DNA of 35,102 bases, from positions 1 to 35,102 of the forward strand of contig JAJDEI010000058.1 of the NCBI GenBank assembly GCA_029259845.1. The letters run 5' to 3'. The translations under genes and the position numbers were made by a program. This document shows, piece after piece, positions 27,081-35,102 of this stretch; position 1 is the first letter of the stretch; each line of letters starts with the position of its first letter. Under the pieces are notes generated by a model, which ran no database searches, was not told the origin of the DNA, and saw only the letters and a program-made list of their open reading frames with translations. This stretch comes from Planctomycetaceae bacterium (GTDB lineage: Bacteria; Planctomycetota; Planctomycetia; Planctomycetales; Planctomycetaceae).

Positions 27081-27722
27081 ATGATGCGATGTTCTGTTTT
27101 GGCAATCGTTGCGATGGGGTTGTTGGCGAGCCACAGCCTGGCTCAGGATCTGCCGGAGGATTTCATTGTCGGCGATCCGACGTTGGACGGCAGTGAGCCG
27201 CTCTACTCCTACGATGATCTCGACCCGTGGAAACACGGCTGGATTCAGGTCATGCCGTTCTACGGCGGGTACCACGCGTACCGTCCCTACAACTACAAGC
27301 ACGTCTACGCACAGTCGGCTCAAGCCGCCGCCTGGGGTATGCCGCGCAGCATGCCCTACTCGCAGCAATTCTATCACCGCTACGAGAATCTGCCGGGAAA
27401 CCGAGTCGGTTCTCTTCCGGCAGTCAGTCCGTCGCCCTACGGACCCGATCCGTCGGCCATGCATCAACCGCAGTGGGACGCATTACGCCGCTCGCCGCTC
27501 CTCAACGCCGGATTCGATCACCGACAGGGAGCCGCCTATCCGCAGTCGGTCGCGCCGGTCAATTTCCAGGGCCTCCATCAATCGCCCGCTGCCGGTCCCG
27601 AGTACCAGCGTCGAAGTTTGCAGCAGTCGCGGCTCCAGCAGTTGCTCTACCAAGCCGGCCCGCAAAACCAACCGCCGACAACCTACGAACCGCTCCCCGC
27701 GCCCGCGGCGAGACGACCGTAG
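27081..27722 (+). CDS. secreted Tyr/Pro/Gln-rich protein of unknown function
   Basis: A 213-residue exported protein. The start ATG 27081 follows GAGGGG; the frame is open upstream to 26958, but only the later start gives a signal peptide (MMRCSVLAIVAMGLLASHSLAQ, cut after about residue 21). The mature part has a Trp/Tyr-rich segment (LDPWKHGWIQVMPFYGGYHAY) and then Pro-, Ser- and Gln-rich sequence without recognised domains. The protein shares with its divergent neighbour a secreted, low-complexity character. Function unknown; a structural surface role is possible. Confidence 0.75.
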   Translation: MMRCSVLAIVAMGLLASHSLAQDLPEDFIVGDPTLDGSEPLYSYDDLDPWKHGWIQVMPFYGGYHAYRPYNYKHVYAQSAQAAAWGMPRSMPYSQQFYHRYENLPGNRVGSLPAVSPSPYGPDPSAMHQPQWDALRRSPLLNAGFDHRQGAAYPQSVAPVNFQGLHQSPAAGPEYQRRSLQQSRLQQLLYQAGPQNQPPTTYEPLPAPAARRP

Positions 27723-27754
27723 CACGCAACAAACGCTGATCGGCGACTCGCTGT

Positions 27755-27865
27755 CCGTTGAAAAACTCGATTCCGCGTGCCACTGCCGTCTCGGCAGTGC
27801 GAGAAACCAGTCAGTTATCAGACATCTGCACGGCTGACACAGCCGTGGCACACGTTTTTCAACGG
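27755..27865. repeat. nested palindromic element with two hairpins
   Basis: Outer arms CCGTTGAAAAAC (27755-27766) and GTTTTTCAACGG (27854-27865) are perfect complements. Inner arms GTGCCAC (27777-27783) and GTGGCAC (27845-27851) also pair. Two hairpins sit inside: 27781-27799 (8-base stem, TCT loop) and 27829-27847 (7-base stem). The two-hairpin cloverleaf layout recalls the element at 12130-12253, although the sequence differs. It fills most of the gap between two convergent genes. Confidence 0.75.
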
Positions 27866-27948
27866 GCTGTTAGCCCGTCGACCCACAGTCGTTTCCGCTT
27901 GCGGCTTCGCACGACCCCTCTTGGAGCCGACCGCGTCTCTCGTTGCGC

Positions 27949-28827
27949 TCACCCACGACCAGTGAGCCGCTCGAACGTCTTTCGCTGTTCGATGAGCGCC
28001 TGCACCTTTTCCTCGGGATTCGTGCGCGCTTCCAGCAGGATCCAGCCGGCGTAGTCCATGTCCCGGAAGAGGTTCATCAACTGCTGATAGGGATAGGCAT
28101 CGCTGTTCAGCTCGCGCACATGTACGGTTGCGCCGAAACGATCCTTGACGAGGTTGAAGTTGTGCACGAGCCCTTCGCCGGTCAGGTCGACGTCGTTGGA
28201 GTTCCAGCAGACGCCCACGTTGGGGTGATCGGCGACATCGAAGATCGCCTTCATCACGGGCAGTGCGCTGGTGCCCCGGCCGTGGGCTTCGACACGGATT
28301 TGCTGGCCGAACCCCTCCCCGTAAGCGGCCACTTCGTTCAATGACCGGCCGATCTGTTCGATCGTCTTTTCGTGGGGAACGCCTTTCGGCAGCGAGTTCG
28401 GTTTGACCTTCACGCCGCTGCCGCCGCAGTCATGCATGAGCTGCACGTACTGCATCGTCAGCTCGATGTTCTGCTTGACCTTCTCCGGGTCGGGCGAGTG
28501 AAACTCAGCGTTGGACCCATACCCGACCAGCGTGACCGGGCTGTCGGCGAACCGTTTGCGCACCTCCTTGCGTTCGGCTTTCGACAACGTCGACTCAACC
28601 CCGTGGGCGTGCTGCGTCCGCAATTCGACACCGGCAATCCCCGCCTGTTCGCACACATCGATCAGCGTGGGCAGGTCCATGTCCTTGCCCCACAGATACG
28701 TCACGAGACCGAACTTCAGACCTCCTTGTGACTCGGCAGTTCCGCCCGTTGTCCCGAGTGCGTGGAGCCCAAGGCCCGCCATTCCGGCGGCTGCCAATCC
28801 GTGGATAAAATCGCGTCGCGTGATCAT
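27949..28827 (-). CDS. Tat-exported sugar-phosphate isomerase/epimerase-like protein
   Basis: A 292-residue protein with a twin-arginine signal (MITRRDFIHGLAAAGMAGLG) and an AP-endonuclease-2-type TIM barrel (about 40-285). The family (xylose-isomerase-like) carries out sugar isomerisation or epimerisation with a divalent metal; visible candidate ligands include Glu in GVELRTQ, His/Asp near FHSPDPE, Glu in RVEAHGRGT, and Asp/Asn in CWNSNDVDL, with the final Glu in LLEART. The Tat signal predicts folded export to the periplasm. ATG 28827 is chosen at the signal, although the frame is open to 28875. It is downstream of the DUF1501 gene on the same strand, both Tat-exported, as is common in planctomycete catabolic clusters. 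Substrate unknown. Confidence 0.85.
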   Translation of the reverse strand: MITRRDFIHGLAAAGMAGLGLHALGTTGGTAESQGGLKFGLVTYLWGKDMDLPTLIDVCEQAGIAGVELRTQHAHGVESTLSKAERKEVRKRFADSPVTLVGYGSNAEFHSPDPEKVKQNIELTMQYVQLMHDCGGSGVKVKPNSLPKGVPHEKTIEQIGRSLNEVAAYGEGFGQQIRVEAHGRGTSALPVMKAIFDVADHPNVGVCWNSNDVDLTGEGLVHNFNLVKDRFGATVHVRELNSDAYPYQQLMNLFRDMDYAGWILLEARTNPEEKVQALIEQRKTFERLTGRG

Positions 28828-28967
28828 GGTCTGATTCCCGAAGTGAAAAAACGGCGTCGAGCTTGCCGCGAACATTAAGACCGCCGTTGGTCGAACTGCA
28901 AACGGCGCCCGGGCGTGACGTCAATCCTGCTCCACACGAGGGAGGTTTGCAAGGGCAACGGCGGCTG

Positions 28968-30482
28968 TCAAAACAACTCCGGGCGCAAACGTCCCGTCCC
29001 GGCGACCGGAACCGGTTGCCGGACACGGTTGGGCACGGTTGTGTGAGGATCGATGCCGAGGAGATGCAGGATCGTGGCGAGGATGTCTTTCGGCGACACC
29101 GGCTCGGCGGCGACATCGCCTCCCATCGCGTCGCTGCGTCCCACAATGTTCCCTCGTCCGACTCCCGCCCCCGCAAGAGCAATGGAATAAGCCCGCGACC
29201 AGTGGTCCCGTCCGCCGCCCCGGACGCTTTTGATTTTCGGGGTCCGCCCGTGCTCACTCATCCAGACCACGAGTGTTTCATCAAGCAATCCGCGCTGCTC
29301 CAGATCGAGAATCAGACCGGAGAACGCGGCATCGAAACCGGGCAACAACCGGTCCTTCAGCCGGTAGAAGTGATTCCAGTGCGTGTCCCAGTCGGTGTTG
29401 AGATAGGCGTATTCGTCCCAAAAAACTGTGACAAAGCGGCTGCCCGCTTCGACCAGCCGCCGCGCGGCAAGACACGACTGTCCGAACAGCGTCATGCCGT
29501 AACTTTCCCGCAGAGACAGCGGCTCCCGCTGAAGGTCGAGCGCCTCGTGCATGCGGCTTGCCGAGAGCATGGACATCGCCATTTCGCGGAAGCGGTCGTA
29601 AGACGCCGCGCTTCCTGCCGCGTCGGACCGACGCAGCGCAGCATCCAATTGCGCTCGCAGAGACTCTCGTCGCTGCAGGCGGTCGATCGTCAGTCCGGGC
29701 GGGAGTTTCGTACCGGCCAGTTGGAACGAGCCTTCCGGCGTGATGCCCGCATACGGATCGGCGACCAGCCGCTCGGGCCCGTCCGCCGGCGAGATTTTGA
29801 TGACTTTGCGCGTCGCCTCTCCCTGGAACTCCGTGAGCACCGGGTCGTATCCCGGCCCCAAAAAAGCGGCATACGGCCCGGTCTGCACCGCTGCGGCCCG
29901 TGGTCCGCCGTGCGAGTTCATCTTCCACGGCAGGGCGACGTTTTGGGGAATCCCCTCACGGCCCGGGCGGAGGCGGCGCTCGTCCACATAGTCCACCACT
30001 GAGCCGATGTACGGCCACAACTTTGGATCGTTGGGCCGCGACTCCAGTGCGGGGGTGTAGTCGGGAATCCCGCTGGTCACATACGCCGTGCAGTGCACCG
30101 GGTAGGGATGGGTCATCGAGCGGACGACCGTTAACCGGTCAGCGATCTCCGCGACCCGTGGCAGCAACTCACCGAAGTGCACTCCTGGCAGGCTTGTGGG
30201 AATCGATTTGAATTCCCCCTGGATATCCTCCGGGGCATTCGGTTTGGGGTCGAAGGTCTCGTGCTGCGGCGGTGACCCGTAGGGCAACAGCAGAATGCAC
30301 GACTTCGCCCGGCCAAACGTTTCCGGGTATTCGACCGGCTGTCGCTGGGCCGCATTCAACGCGCGGAGCCGCAAGACGTCACTGAGCCCCATCCCCAAAA
30401 AGCCAAGACCGCCCGCCTGCAGCCAGTCGCGCCGGGTGACGCCGTTGCACATCCGCCGTGAGTTGCCGAGGATGCGGAGCAT
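28968..30482 (-). CDS. Tat-exported DUF1501 protein
   Basis: A 504-residue protein of the DUF1501 family, abundant in planctomycetes and related in fold to alkaline phosphatase/sulfatase-like proteins. The twin-arginine signal is TRRDWLQAGGLGFLGMGL (residues 16-33). Core motifs include CILLLPYGSPPQHETFDPKP, VRSMTHPYPVH, RLVEAGSRFVTVFWDE, WDTHWNHF, VVWMSEHGRTP and GRDHWSRAYSIALAGAGV. The function is not established; they often pair with large cytochrome-type DUF1549/DUF1553 genes, none of which is in this window. ATG 30482 has AGGTGG six bases upstream; an earlier ATG at 30509 lacks one. It diverges from the enolase-superfamily gene at 30560 with only 77 bases between, so the two may share control. 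Confidence 0.9.
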   Translation of the reverse strand: MLRILGNSRRMCNGVTRRDWLQAGGLGFLGMGLSDVLRLRALNAAQRQPVEYPETFGRAKSCILLLPYGSPPQHETFDPKPNAPEDIQGEFKSIPTSLPGVHFGELLPRVAEIADRLTVVRSMTHPYPVHCTAYVTSGIPDYTPALESRPNDPKLWPYIGSVVDYVDERRLRPGREGIPQNVALPWKMNSHGGPRAAAVQTGPYAAFLGPGYDPVLTEFQGEATRKVIKISPADGPERLVADPYAGITPEGSFQLAGTKLPPGLTIDRLQRRESLRAQLDAALRRSDAAGSAASYDRFREMAMSMLSASRMHEALDLQREPLSLRESYGMTLFGQSCLAARRLVEAGSRFVTVFWDEYAYLNTDWDTHWNHFYRLKDRLLPGFDAAFSGLILDLEQRGLLDETLVVWMSEHGRTPKIKSVRGGGRDHWSRAYSIALAGAGVGRGNIVGRSDAMGGDVAAEPVSPKDILATILHLLGIDPHTTVPNRVRQPVPVAGTGRLRPELF

Positions 30483-30559
30483 GTCGCCACCTAATTGCGA
30501 AGAGGCCATGAAGCATCTCAGTTTATCATAGTCGGGTCCCCAGGTGTCGAGGAGCAACC

Positions 30560-31714
30560 ATGAAGATCGATCACATTGAGACCATTCACCTGCGGTACGA
30601 GTACGACGACGGCTTCACGTATGCGGGCGGCGTCTGCACGGGCCGGTTGACGTCCTTGGTGCGTGTGTTCACCGAAGAGGGGGCCGTCGGACTCGGGTCC
30701 GTCTACTCGCATCCGGGTTTGGTGGAACTCGTCGTCAAGCAACAGCTCGAACCGGCGCTGATCGGTGAGGAGGCGACCGACGTCGAGCGGCTGTGGGACA
30801 AGATGTACGGTCTCACACGCTGGTACGGCCGCAAAGGGGCGGCGATGTCGGCACTGGGCGCGATCGACATAGCGTTGTGGGACCTCGCCGCCCAAGCGAA
30901 AGGGGAGCCGCTCTGGCGGATGCTCGGAGGCGAAGCCGGCCAATGTCCCGCTTACGCGAGCGGGCTGTTGTGGAAGCCGCCGGAGGAGCTTGCCGAGGAG
31001 GCAGCGGCTCACATCGAGGCGGGATTTCGCCGAATGAAGATGCGGCTTGGACACAATGACGACTCCGATGCCGCCGCCGTCCGCGCGGTCCGGGGAGCCA
31101 TTGGGGACGACCATGACCTTTTGGTCGATGGCTCGATGCGCTATGACGTCGAGTCAGCACGACGGTTGGCGGAGCTGCTGGAGGAAAACCGTGTCTTCTG
31201 GTTTGAGGAGCCGTTTCCTCCGGAGGACCTGGACGCTTTTGTTACTTTGCGAGACTCGATCTCCCTGCCTGTCGCCGCCGGCGAAAATGAATTCGGCCTG
31301 CAGGGGTTCCGTGAACTCGTGCGAGTAGGAGCCGTCGACGTTTTGCAGCCGGACGCGAGCCGCGCGGGAGGGATCTCCGAAGTCCTGCGAGTCGCCCGGC
31401 TCGCTGAGGAGGCCGGCCTGCGGTTCGCTCCCCACAGTTGGTGTGACGCCGTCGCGATAATTGCCAATGCGCACGTTGTGGCATCCCGCTCGAACGGCGT
31501 AACGGTCGAAGTCGACCGTACCGGCAATCCGTTTGTCGAGGAACTGCTCACCGAGCCACTCTGTGTGACCGACGGCATGCTCCGGCTGTCGGACGACCCT
31601 GGCCTGGGGATCACGCTCAACGAAGATGTCCTCGCCCGCTACCGGTTGCCGGACCCGTTCGACATCCCTGACGGCGTGTACTCCGACATGGTCTTCAACG
31701 GACGCGCGACGTAA
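30560..31714 (+). CDS. enolase-superfamily mandelate racemase/muconate lactonizing-type enzyme
   Basis: A 384-residue Mg-dependent enzyme that abstracts a proton alpha to a carboxylate, typically in acid-sugar dehydration or racemisation. Metal ligands Asp190 (LLVDGSMRY), Glu216 (FWFEEPFPP) and Glu242 (AAGENEF) are visible. Asp265 and His292 (QPDASRAGG, APHSW) make the His-Asp dyad of the mandelate racemase subgroup. The second base motif is Lys160-Met-Arg162 rather than Lys-x-Lys. The N-terminal capping domain occupies about 1-125. ATG 30560 follows GAGGAG. Neighbours (SSF symporter downstream, convergent, DUF1501 and isomerase) suggest sugar-acid catabolism, but the substrate is not known. 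Confidence 0.92.
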   Translation: MKIDHIETIHLRYEYDDGFTYAGGVCTGRLTSLVRVFTEEGAVGLGSVYSHPGLVELVVKQQLEPALIGEEATDVERLWDKMYGLTRWYGRKGAAMSALGAIDIALWDLAAQAKGEPLWRMLGGEAGQCPAYASGLLWKPPEELAEEAAAHIEAGFRRMKMRLGHNDDSDAAAVRAVRGAIGDDHDLLVDGSMRYDVESARRLAELLEENRVFWFEEPFPPEDLDAFVTLRDSISLPVAAGENEFGLQGFRELVRVGAVDVLQPDASRAGGISEVLRVARLAEEAGLRFAPHSWCDAVAIIANAHVVASRSNGVTVEVDRTGNPFVEELLTEPLCVTDGMLRLSDDPGLGITLNEDVLARYRLPDPFDIPDGVYSDMVFNGRAT

Positions 31715-31744
31715 AGACGAGACCGGGTCACGGAATAGAAAATC

Positions 31745-33325
31745 TCACGCCCTGTTCTCAACGCCCCTGCGCAACGTCCAAACGGTCAATCCGTCCAAAT
31801 CTCCGTCGGCTTGTTCCCCGCGGCGATCGACGACGAAACTCAAGCCGACCGCCAGCACGGCGAAGAGGATATTCACCAGCGGCCCGACCCAATAGTTATC
31901 GAGCGTGACTTCCCAGCCGGACGGCACCCAGCCCAGCCAGTTGAATGCCAGGTAAACGTTCACGGTCACCGCGACCATCAGGGCGAGAACGGCAGACCGG
32001 TTCCGCACGCGGGTGGTGAAGAACCCGACCATGAACACGCCCATCAGGCAACCGTTGAAGACCGACTCCACGATCCACGTCAGGTCGTTCATGCTCTCTT
32101 TGGGCAACTTCTCAACAATGATCGCCCCGGCAATCATGACCCCCGCGCACAGTGTGGCAATCACCCGCGCGAGCCGGAGGTAGAAGCGGTCGCTGCGCCC
32201 CGGCGCCAGATAGGGCCGGAAGATGTCCACAACAGACACCGTGGCAATCGCGTTGATGCTCGAATCGAGCGACGACATGGCCGCGGCTAACACGCCGGCG
32301 ATCACCAGTCCCGCGAGACCCGCCGGGAGCGTCGTCAGAATGAAATGCGGAAAAACGGCATCGGTCGCCAGCCGGTCGACCGCCGGGCTGGGAAAGCGCT
32401 GGTAGTACGCATAGACACATGTTCCGACAAAGAAAAACAGCGCCCACGTCGGTACGGCGACGATCGAAAAGATCGCCGTCGCCTTCCTCGCTTCGCGGGT
32501 TGATTTCGCCGAAGCGTATCGCTGCACGACATTCTGGTCACCCGAATAGTTGAACAGCCAGGTAAAGATGCCCAGCAAACTGACTGTCCAGAACGTCCGA
32601 CGGCTCCAGTCCAGATCGAACGAACCGAGGGAGAACTTGTTGTTCGCACGGGCCACCGTGAAGACTTCCTCGAATCCGCCGGGAAGATGGGAGACCACAT
32701 AACCGACGCAAATGACTCCGCCGATCAACAGCACGATTGCCTGCACGACGTCCGTCCAGATGACCGCTTCGATTCCGCCGGCGACCGTGTAAAACGCAAT
32801 GAAGACCCCCGCACAGACGATGATGATCCACAGCTCGGCCCCGGTCAGCACCTGGATCGGCAGACAGACCAGAAACAGGACGCGGGCCAAACGAAACGCC
32901 TGCGCCACGACGAACGTCACCACACCGTACAGCCGCACGGTTGTGCCGTAACGCGCCTCCAGATACTGAAACGCCGATGTCAGATTGCCGCGCCGAAAGA
33001 AAGGGATGAACACCACGATCGCCAGAATGGCCACCAGCGGCAGCGTGAGATTGGCGACGAACTTGCTCCAGTCGGTCGCATAGGAGTCCCCCGGAAAGGC
33101 CAGAAATGTGACCGAACTGATTGACGTCCCCAGCATCGACAGGCCGATCACCCATCCGGGAAACGACCGGTTGCCGACGAAGTATTCTTCCGTGCTCTTG
33201 TTCCGCTTTGCAAAGTACAAACCGACGCCCGCCATGCCGGCCAGATACGCCACGATGGCCACCACATCCCACATCCTCAGCGGGATCGGTTGGACAACTT
33301 GTGCAAGCAACATATCGACCTTCAT
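31745..33325 (-). CDS. sodium:solute symporter (SSF family)
   Basis: A 526-residue inner-membrane transporter with about 13 hydrophobic spans. It carries SSF features: FVGNRSFPGWVIGLSMLGTSISSVTFLAFPG near the first spans, FIAFYTVAGGIEAVIWTDVVQA, and GVLAAAMSSLDSSINAIATV, which supplies Na+-site serines. It uses the sodium gradient to import an organic solute, often a sugar or sugar acid in such clusters; the substrate is not readable. The start is ATG 33325 (a GTG at 33328 is also open); no strong ribosome site is seen. It is convergent with the enolase-family gene with a 30-base gap and follows a secreted-protein gene by about 87 bases on the same strand, so the latter two may be an operon. 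Confidence 0.93.
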   Translation of the reverse strand: MKVDMLLAQVVQPIPLRMWDVVAIVAYLAGMAGVGLYFAKRNKSTEEYFVGNRSFPGWVIGLSMLGTSISSVTFLAFPGDSYATDWSKFVANLTLPLVAILAIVVFIPFFRRGNLTSAFQYLEARYGTTVRLYGVVTFVVAQAFRLARVLFLVCLPIQVLTGAELWIIIVCAGVFIAFYTVAGGIEAVIWTDVVQAIVLLIGGVICVGYVVSHLPGGFEEVFTVARANNKFSLGSFDLDWSRRTFWTVSLLGIFTWLFNYSGDQNVVQRYASAKSTREARKATAIFSIVAVPTWALFFFVGTCVYAYYQRFPSPAVDRLATDAVFPHFILTTLPAGLAGLVIAGVLAAAMSSLDSSINAIATVSVVDIFRPYLAPGRSDRFYLRLARVIATLCAGVMIAGAIIVEKLPKESMNDLTWIVESVFNGCLMGVFMVGFFTTRVRNRSAVLALMVAVTVNVYLAFNWLGWVPSGWEVTLDNYWVGPLVNILFAVLAVGLSFVVDRRGEQADGDLDGLTVWTLRRGVENRA

Positions 33326-33412
33326 CACGTCAGATCAGATCAGGGAATAGAGAACCAAAGAAGACGTCGCCCCACGGCCAGTGACCTGCCACCAGTCCCC
33401 CACCAAGGACCA

Positions 33413-34264
33413 TCAACGCGGCGGCTGATGCTCCGGGAAATCGGCCGCGTACCGTGTCAGCAGAGCCGGCACATCGTTGGGAACAATGTAGATCTTCCCG
33501 CGAATGGTCTTCGTCTCGCCCGGCTGCAATCCGCCAAGCCGGAAGTCGGCGTGCAGGCAGACGATGACCCCTTGAAACAACTCCTGGTACGGCTCGAAGG
33601 CGGTCGCGAAGATCATCGACTCGTCGGCATTGAAGCAGCCGATCAACCCGTTGGACGGCACGAGATCGGACAGCGGGCGAGGATTGACGTCGTTGCGATC
33701 AACGCTCCGCGGGCACCAGACCTGCCCGGGCGTATACCGCGCTTGCGTCGCCCAGTTCCGGGTGGGCATGCGGGCCAGTTCGCCATCCAGAAACACAAAG
33801 CTCTTCGACAAATACGTCTGCTGATCGCGGCCCGTGAACTTGTCGACGCGAATGCAGGGCTGCGCCCAGTGCGCCTCGGAGCGTTGGTTGGTCGGATTGG
33901 TCGCCACAATGTGAAACTCGACCTCGTCGGGCGTGGAGCGAATCTCGTGGGTCACCACAAGCCCGTCTTCCACGTGGCATCGGAGCTTGAGATGAGTCCC
34001 GTCGTTACTGGCGTCGAGCAGTTCCGTGCGGTGTTGCATCCGCGTGTGCTTGACCCAGTCGGCATCCGTCGAGCCGGCGCGGCAGTACGCTTCCAGGTAG
34101 TAGACCTGCATCTCCCCGCCCGGCAAATGGTCTCCGCTGATCGTGAGGTAATTGTTGGCCCAATGCAGCTTGAGGGGCGGCGGCTCCGCAGCAGTTGACG
34201 TCGTCGCGGTCAGAGTGACCGCACCCAGGAACGCAAACACCTGAAGCCGGGTGACAGCTAACAT
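33413..34264 (-). CDS. secreted protein of unknown function
   Basis: A 283-residue exported protein. Residues 1-25 form a signal peptide (MLAVTRLQVFAFLGAVTLTA, ending TAAE). The mature part looks like a beta-rich, galactose-mutarotase or sugar-binding-like fold (LKLRCHVEDGLVVTHEIRST, EVEFHIVATNPTN, FNADESMIFATAFEPYQELF), but I recognise no named family. ATG 34264 has GAGG upstream; the frame is open to 34387. It lies 84-87 bases before the symporter gene on the same strand, and about 130 bases after lptE; a periplasmic role with the symporter is plausible but not shown. Confidence 0.78.
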   Translation of the reverse strand: MLAVTRLQVFAFLGAVTLTATTSTAAEPPPLKLHWANNYLTISGDHLPGGEMQVYYLEAYCRAGSTDADWVKHTRMQHRTELLDASNDGTHLKLRCHVEDGLVVTHEIRSTPDEVEFHIVATNPTNQRSEAHWAQPCIRVDKFTGRDQQTYLSKSFVFLDGELARMPTRNWATQARYTPGQVWCPRSVDRNDVNPRPLSDLVPSNGLIGCFNADESMIFATAFEPYQELFQGVIVCLHADFRLGGLQPGETKTIRGKIYIVPNDVPALLTRYAADFPEHQPPR

Positions 34265-34340
34265 CGGCCAACCTCGAATCGTGGGAGAGACGAGGCCCAG
34301 CATACCGTCGTGCGGTCGCGAGAGACAGCATACCGCGTGC

Positions 34341-34379
34341 CCCGTTTCGCCGCACATTTCAATTGCGCGGCGAAACGGG
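34341..34379. repeat. perfect 13-base-arm hairpin between lptE and the next gene
   Basis: Arms at 34341-34353 and 34367-34379 are perfect complements (CCCGTTTCGCCGC) with a 13-base loop. It begins 17 bases past the lptE stop on the minus strand. No T run follows, so it could be a rho-assisted end, an mRNA-stabilising hairpin or a repeat. Confidence 0.7.
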
Positions 34380-34396
34380 TGCGCCACGAGCGTGTG

Positions 34397-35008
34397 TCAC
34401 CAGGGCGTTTCCATCAACCCCACGACCTGCCGCGCGAGTTGGTCGACGGCGTCTTGTGTGGCGGTGGCGAGCGAGTGTCCCAGTTCCGGGGCGAAGTCGG
34501 CATTGGCGATCAGTTGGACCGTGTTCGTGCCGAGCGGAACCTGCTGGCTTGCAAGGACCCGGCCGCTCCGCAGATCCTCCCAGCGAACTTCCACCGCCAA
34601 CGACAACTGCAACTCGCGCGGGTCGTCATAGCGGTTCTCGGTGAGGACGTCCTTGCGAATCTCGACGATGTGCCCCGTCAATCGCGTGTCGGCACCGGCG
34701 CCTTTGGTCAGGCGATAGGGCGTGCGCTGCTGAATCTGTTTCTGCACCGCTTCGGTGAGCTGCAACTCGAACCCGCGACGATAGGAATCGGTCGTAAACG
34801 TCGGCACGTGAACCGTACGGATATCCGGCGCATAGGCTCCGCCCACCATGTACCCGGCACAGCCAGAAAGGACCAACAACGGCAGCAGTAGTCGGATAAG
34901 ACGGTCGCTCGGAACCGGAGCGGCCTTCGCGCGCAACCTGCCCCCCGGTTGATGACCACGTCTCAATCGTGGCAAGCCAGCCACATCGGGCTGAGGAAAA
35001 TTCGACAT
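34397..35008 (-). CDS. lptE: LptE-family LPS-assembly lipoprotein
   Basis: A protein of up to 203 residues in the LptE/RlpB family, which plugs the LptD barrel and helps insert lipopolysaccharide into the outer leaflet. The lipobox LLVLSGC has Cys at residue 50. The mature part GYMVGGAYAPDIRTVHVPTF...RGFELQLTEAVQKQI, followed by DTRLTGHIVEIRKDVLTE, is typical. A signal peptide 50 residues long is odd. A TTG at 34936 (residue 25) with GGGGGGCAGG just before gives a normal 26-residue lipoprotein signal, and may be the real start. No other lpt gene is in the window. It implies an LPS-bearing, or at least Lpt-served, outer membrane. Confidence 0.85.
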   Translation of the reverse strand: MSNFPQPDVAGLPRLRRGHQPGGRLRAKAAPVPSDRLIRLLLPLLVLSGCAGYMVGGAYAPDIRTVHVPTFTTDSYRRGFELQLTEAVQKQIQQRTPYRLTKGAGADTRLTGHIVEIRKDVLTENRYDDPRELQLSLAVEVRWEDLRSGRVLASQQVPLGTNTVQLIANADFAPELGHSLATATQDAVDQLARQVVGLMETPW

Positions 35009-35102
35009 CGCGGGACAGGGACAGAAGGATGATCGTTGGGGAGTCGTTGCATCCAGTGTGGCGCATACAGGAACACCACCCCCCGCTCAGGAAGAACCCG
35101 CA

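Overview
The window is a GC-rich bacterial chromosome segment that looks planctomycetal (phylum Planctomycetota). The evidence is the mix of families: a Tat-exported DUF1501 protein, a Tat-exported sugar-phosphate-isomerase-like protein, a neutral-ceramidase-like secreted protein, a YVTN/lactonase propeller, an SSF symporter, secreted Pro/Gly/Tyr-rich proteins of no known family, and a secretin plus TPR-lipoprotein cluster. An LptE homologue shows a Gram-negative outer membrane. I cannot name the genus from sequence alone.

Layout. 1-1900: a tyrosine-recombinase gene broken by one frameshift, next to an intact tRNA-Gly(CCC) and its terminator. 1965-6052: an SDR dehydrogenase, then on the minus strand a TetR regulator, a DinB-like protein and an AhpD-like protein, then a small beta-carbonic-anhydrase-like protein on the plus strand. 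6567-12111: a pyruvate:ferredoxin oxidoreductase split into two genes, with a lower-GC DUF262/DUF1524 (GmrSD-like) nuclease gene lying between the halves. 12372-13256: a 49-residue membrane peptide and a VIT/CCC1 metal-transporter-like protein. 13739-19495: a ceramidase-like protein, metF and ahcY divergent from each other (methyl cycle), and a lactonase-type propeller.

19639-25725 (minus strand): a TPR lipoprotein, a Cys-rich lipoprotein with an OmpA/CpaD-like part, and a CpaC-type secretin; read in transcription order these resemble the outer-membrane part of a Tad/Flp pilus system. Two secreted proteins of unknown function (26255-27722) sit divergently upstream. 27949-34264 holds catabolic or uptake functions: isomerase-like, DUF1501, an enolase-superfamily enzyme, an SSF symporter and a secreted protein. 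LptE closes the window.

The intergenic DNA carries several nested palindromic elements (12130-12253, 25991-26151, 27755-27865), two hairpin-forming 28-base copies at 13265 and 13576, and a 56-base dispersed repeat (5417 and 19551). The most interesting leads are the nuclease gene inside the oxidoreductase locus, a matching pair of putative TetR operators, the nested palindromes, and the Cys-rich partner of the secretin.
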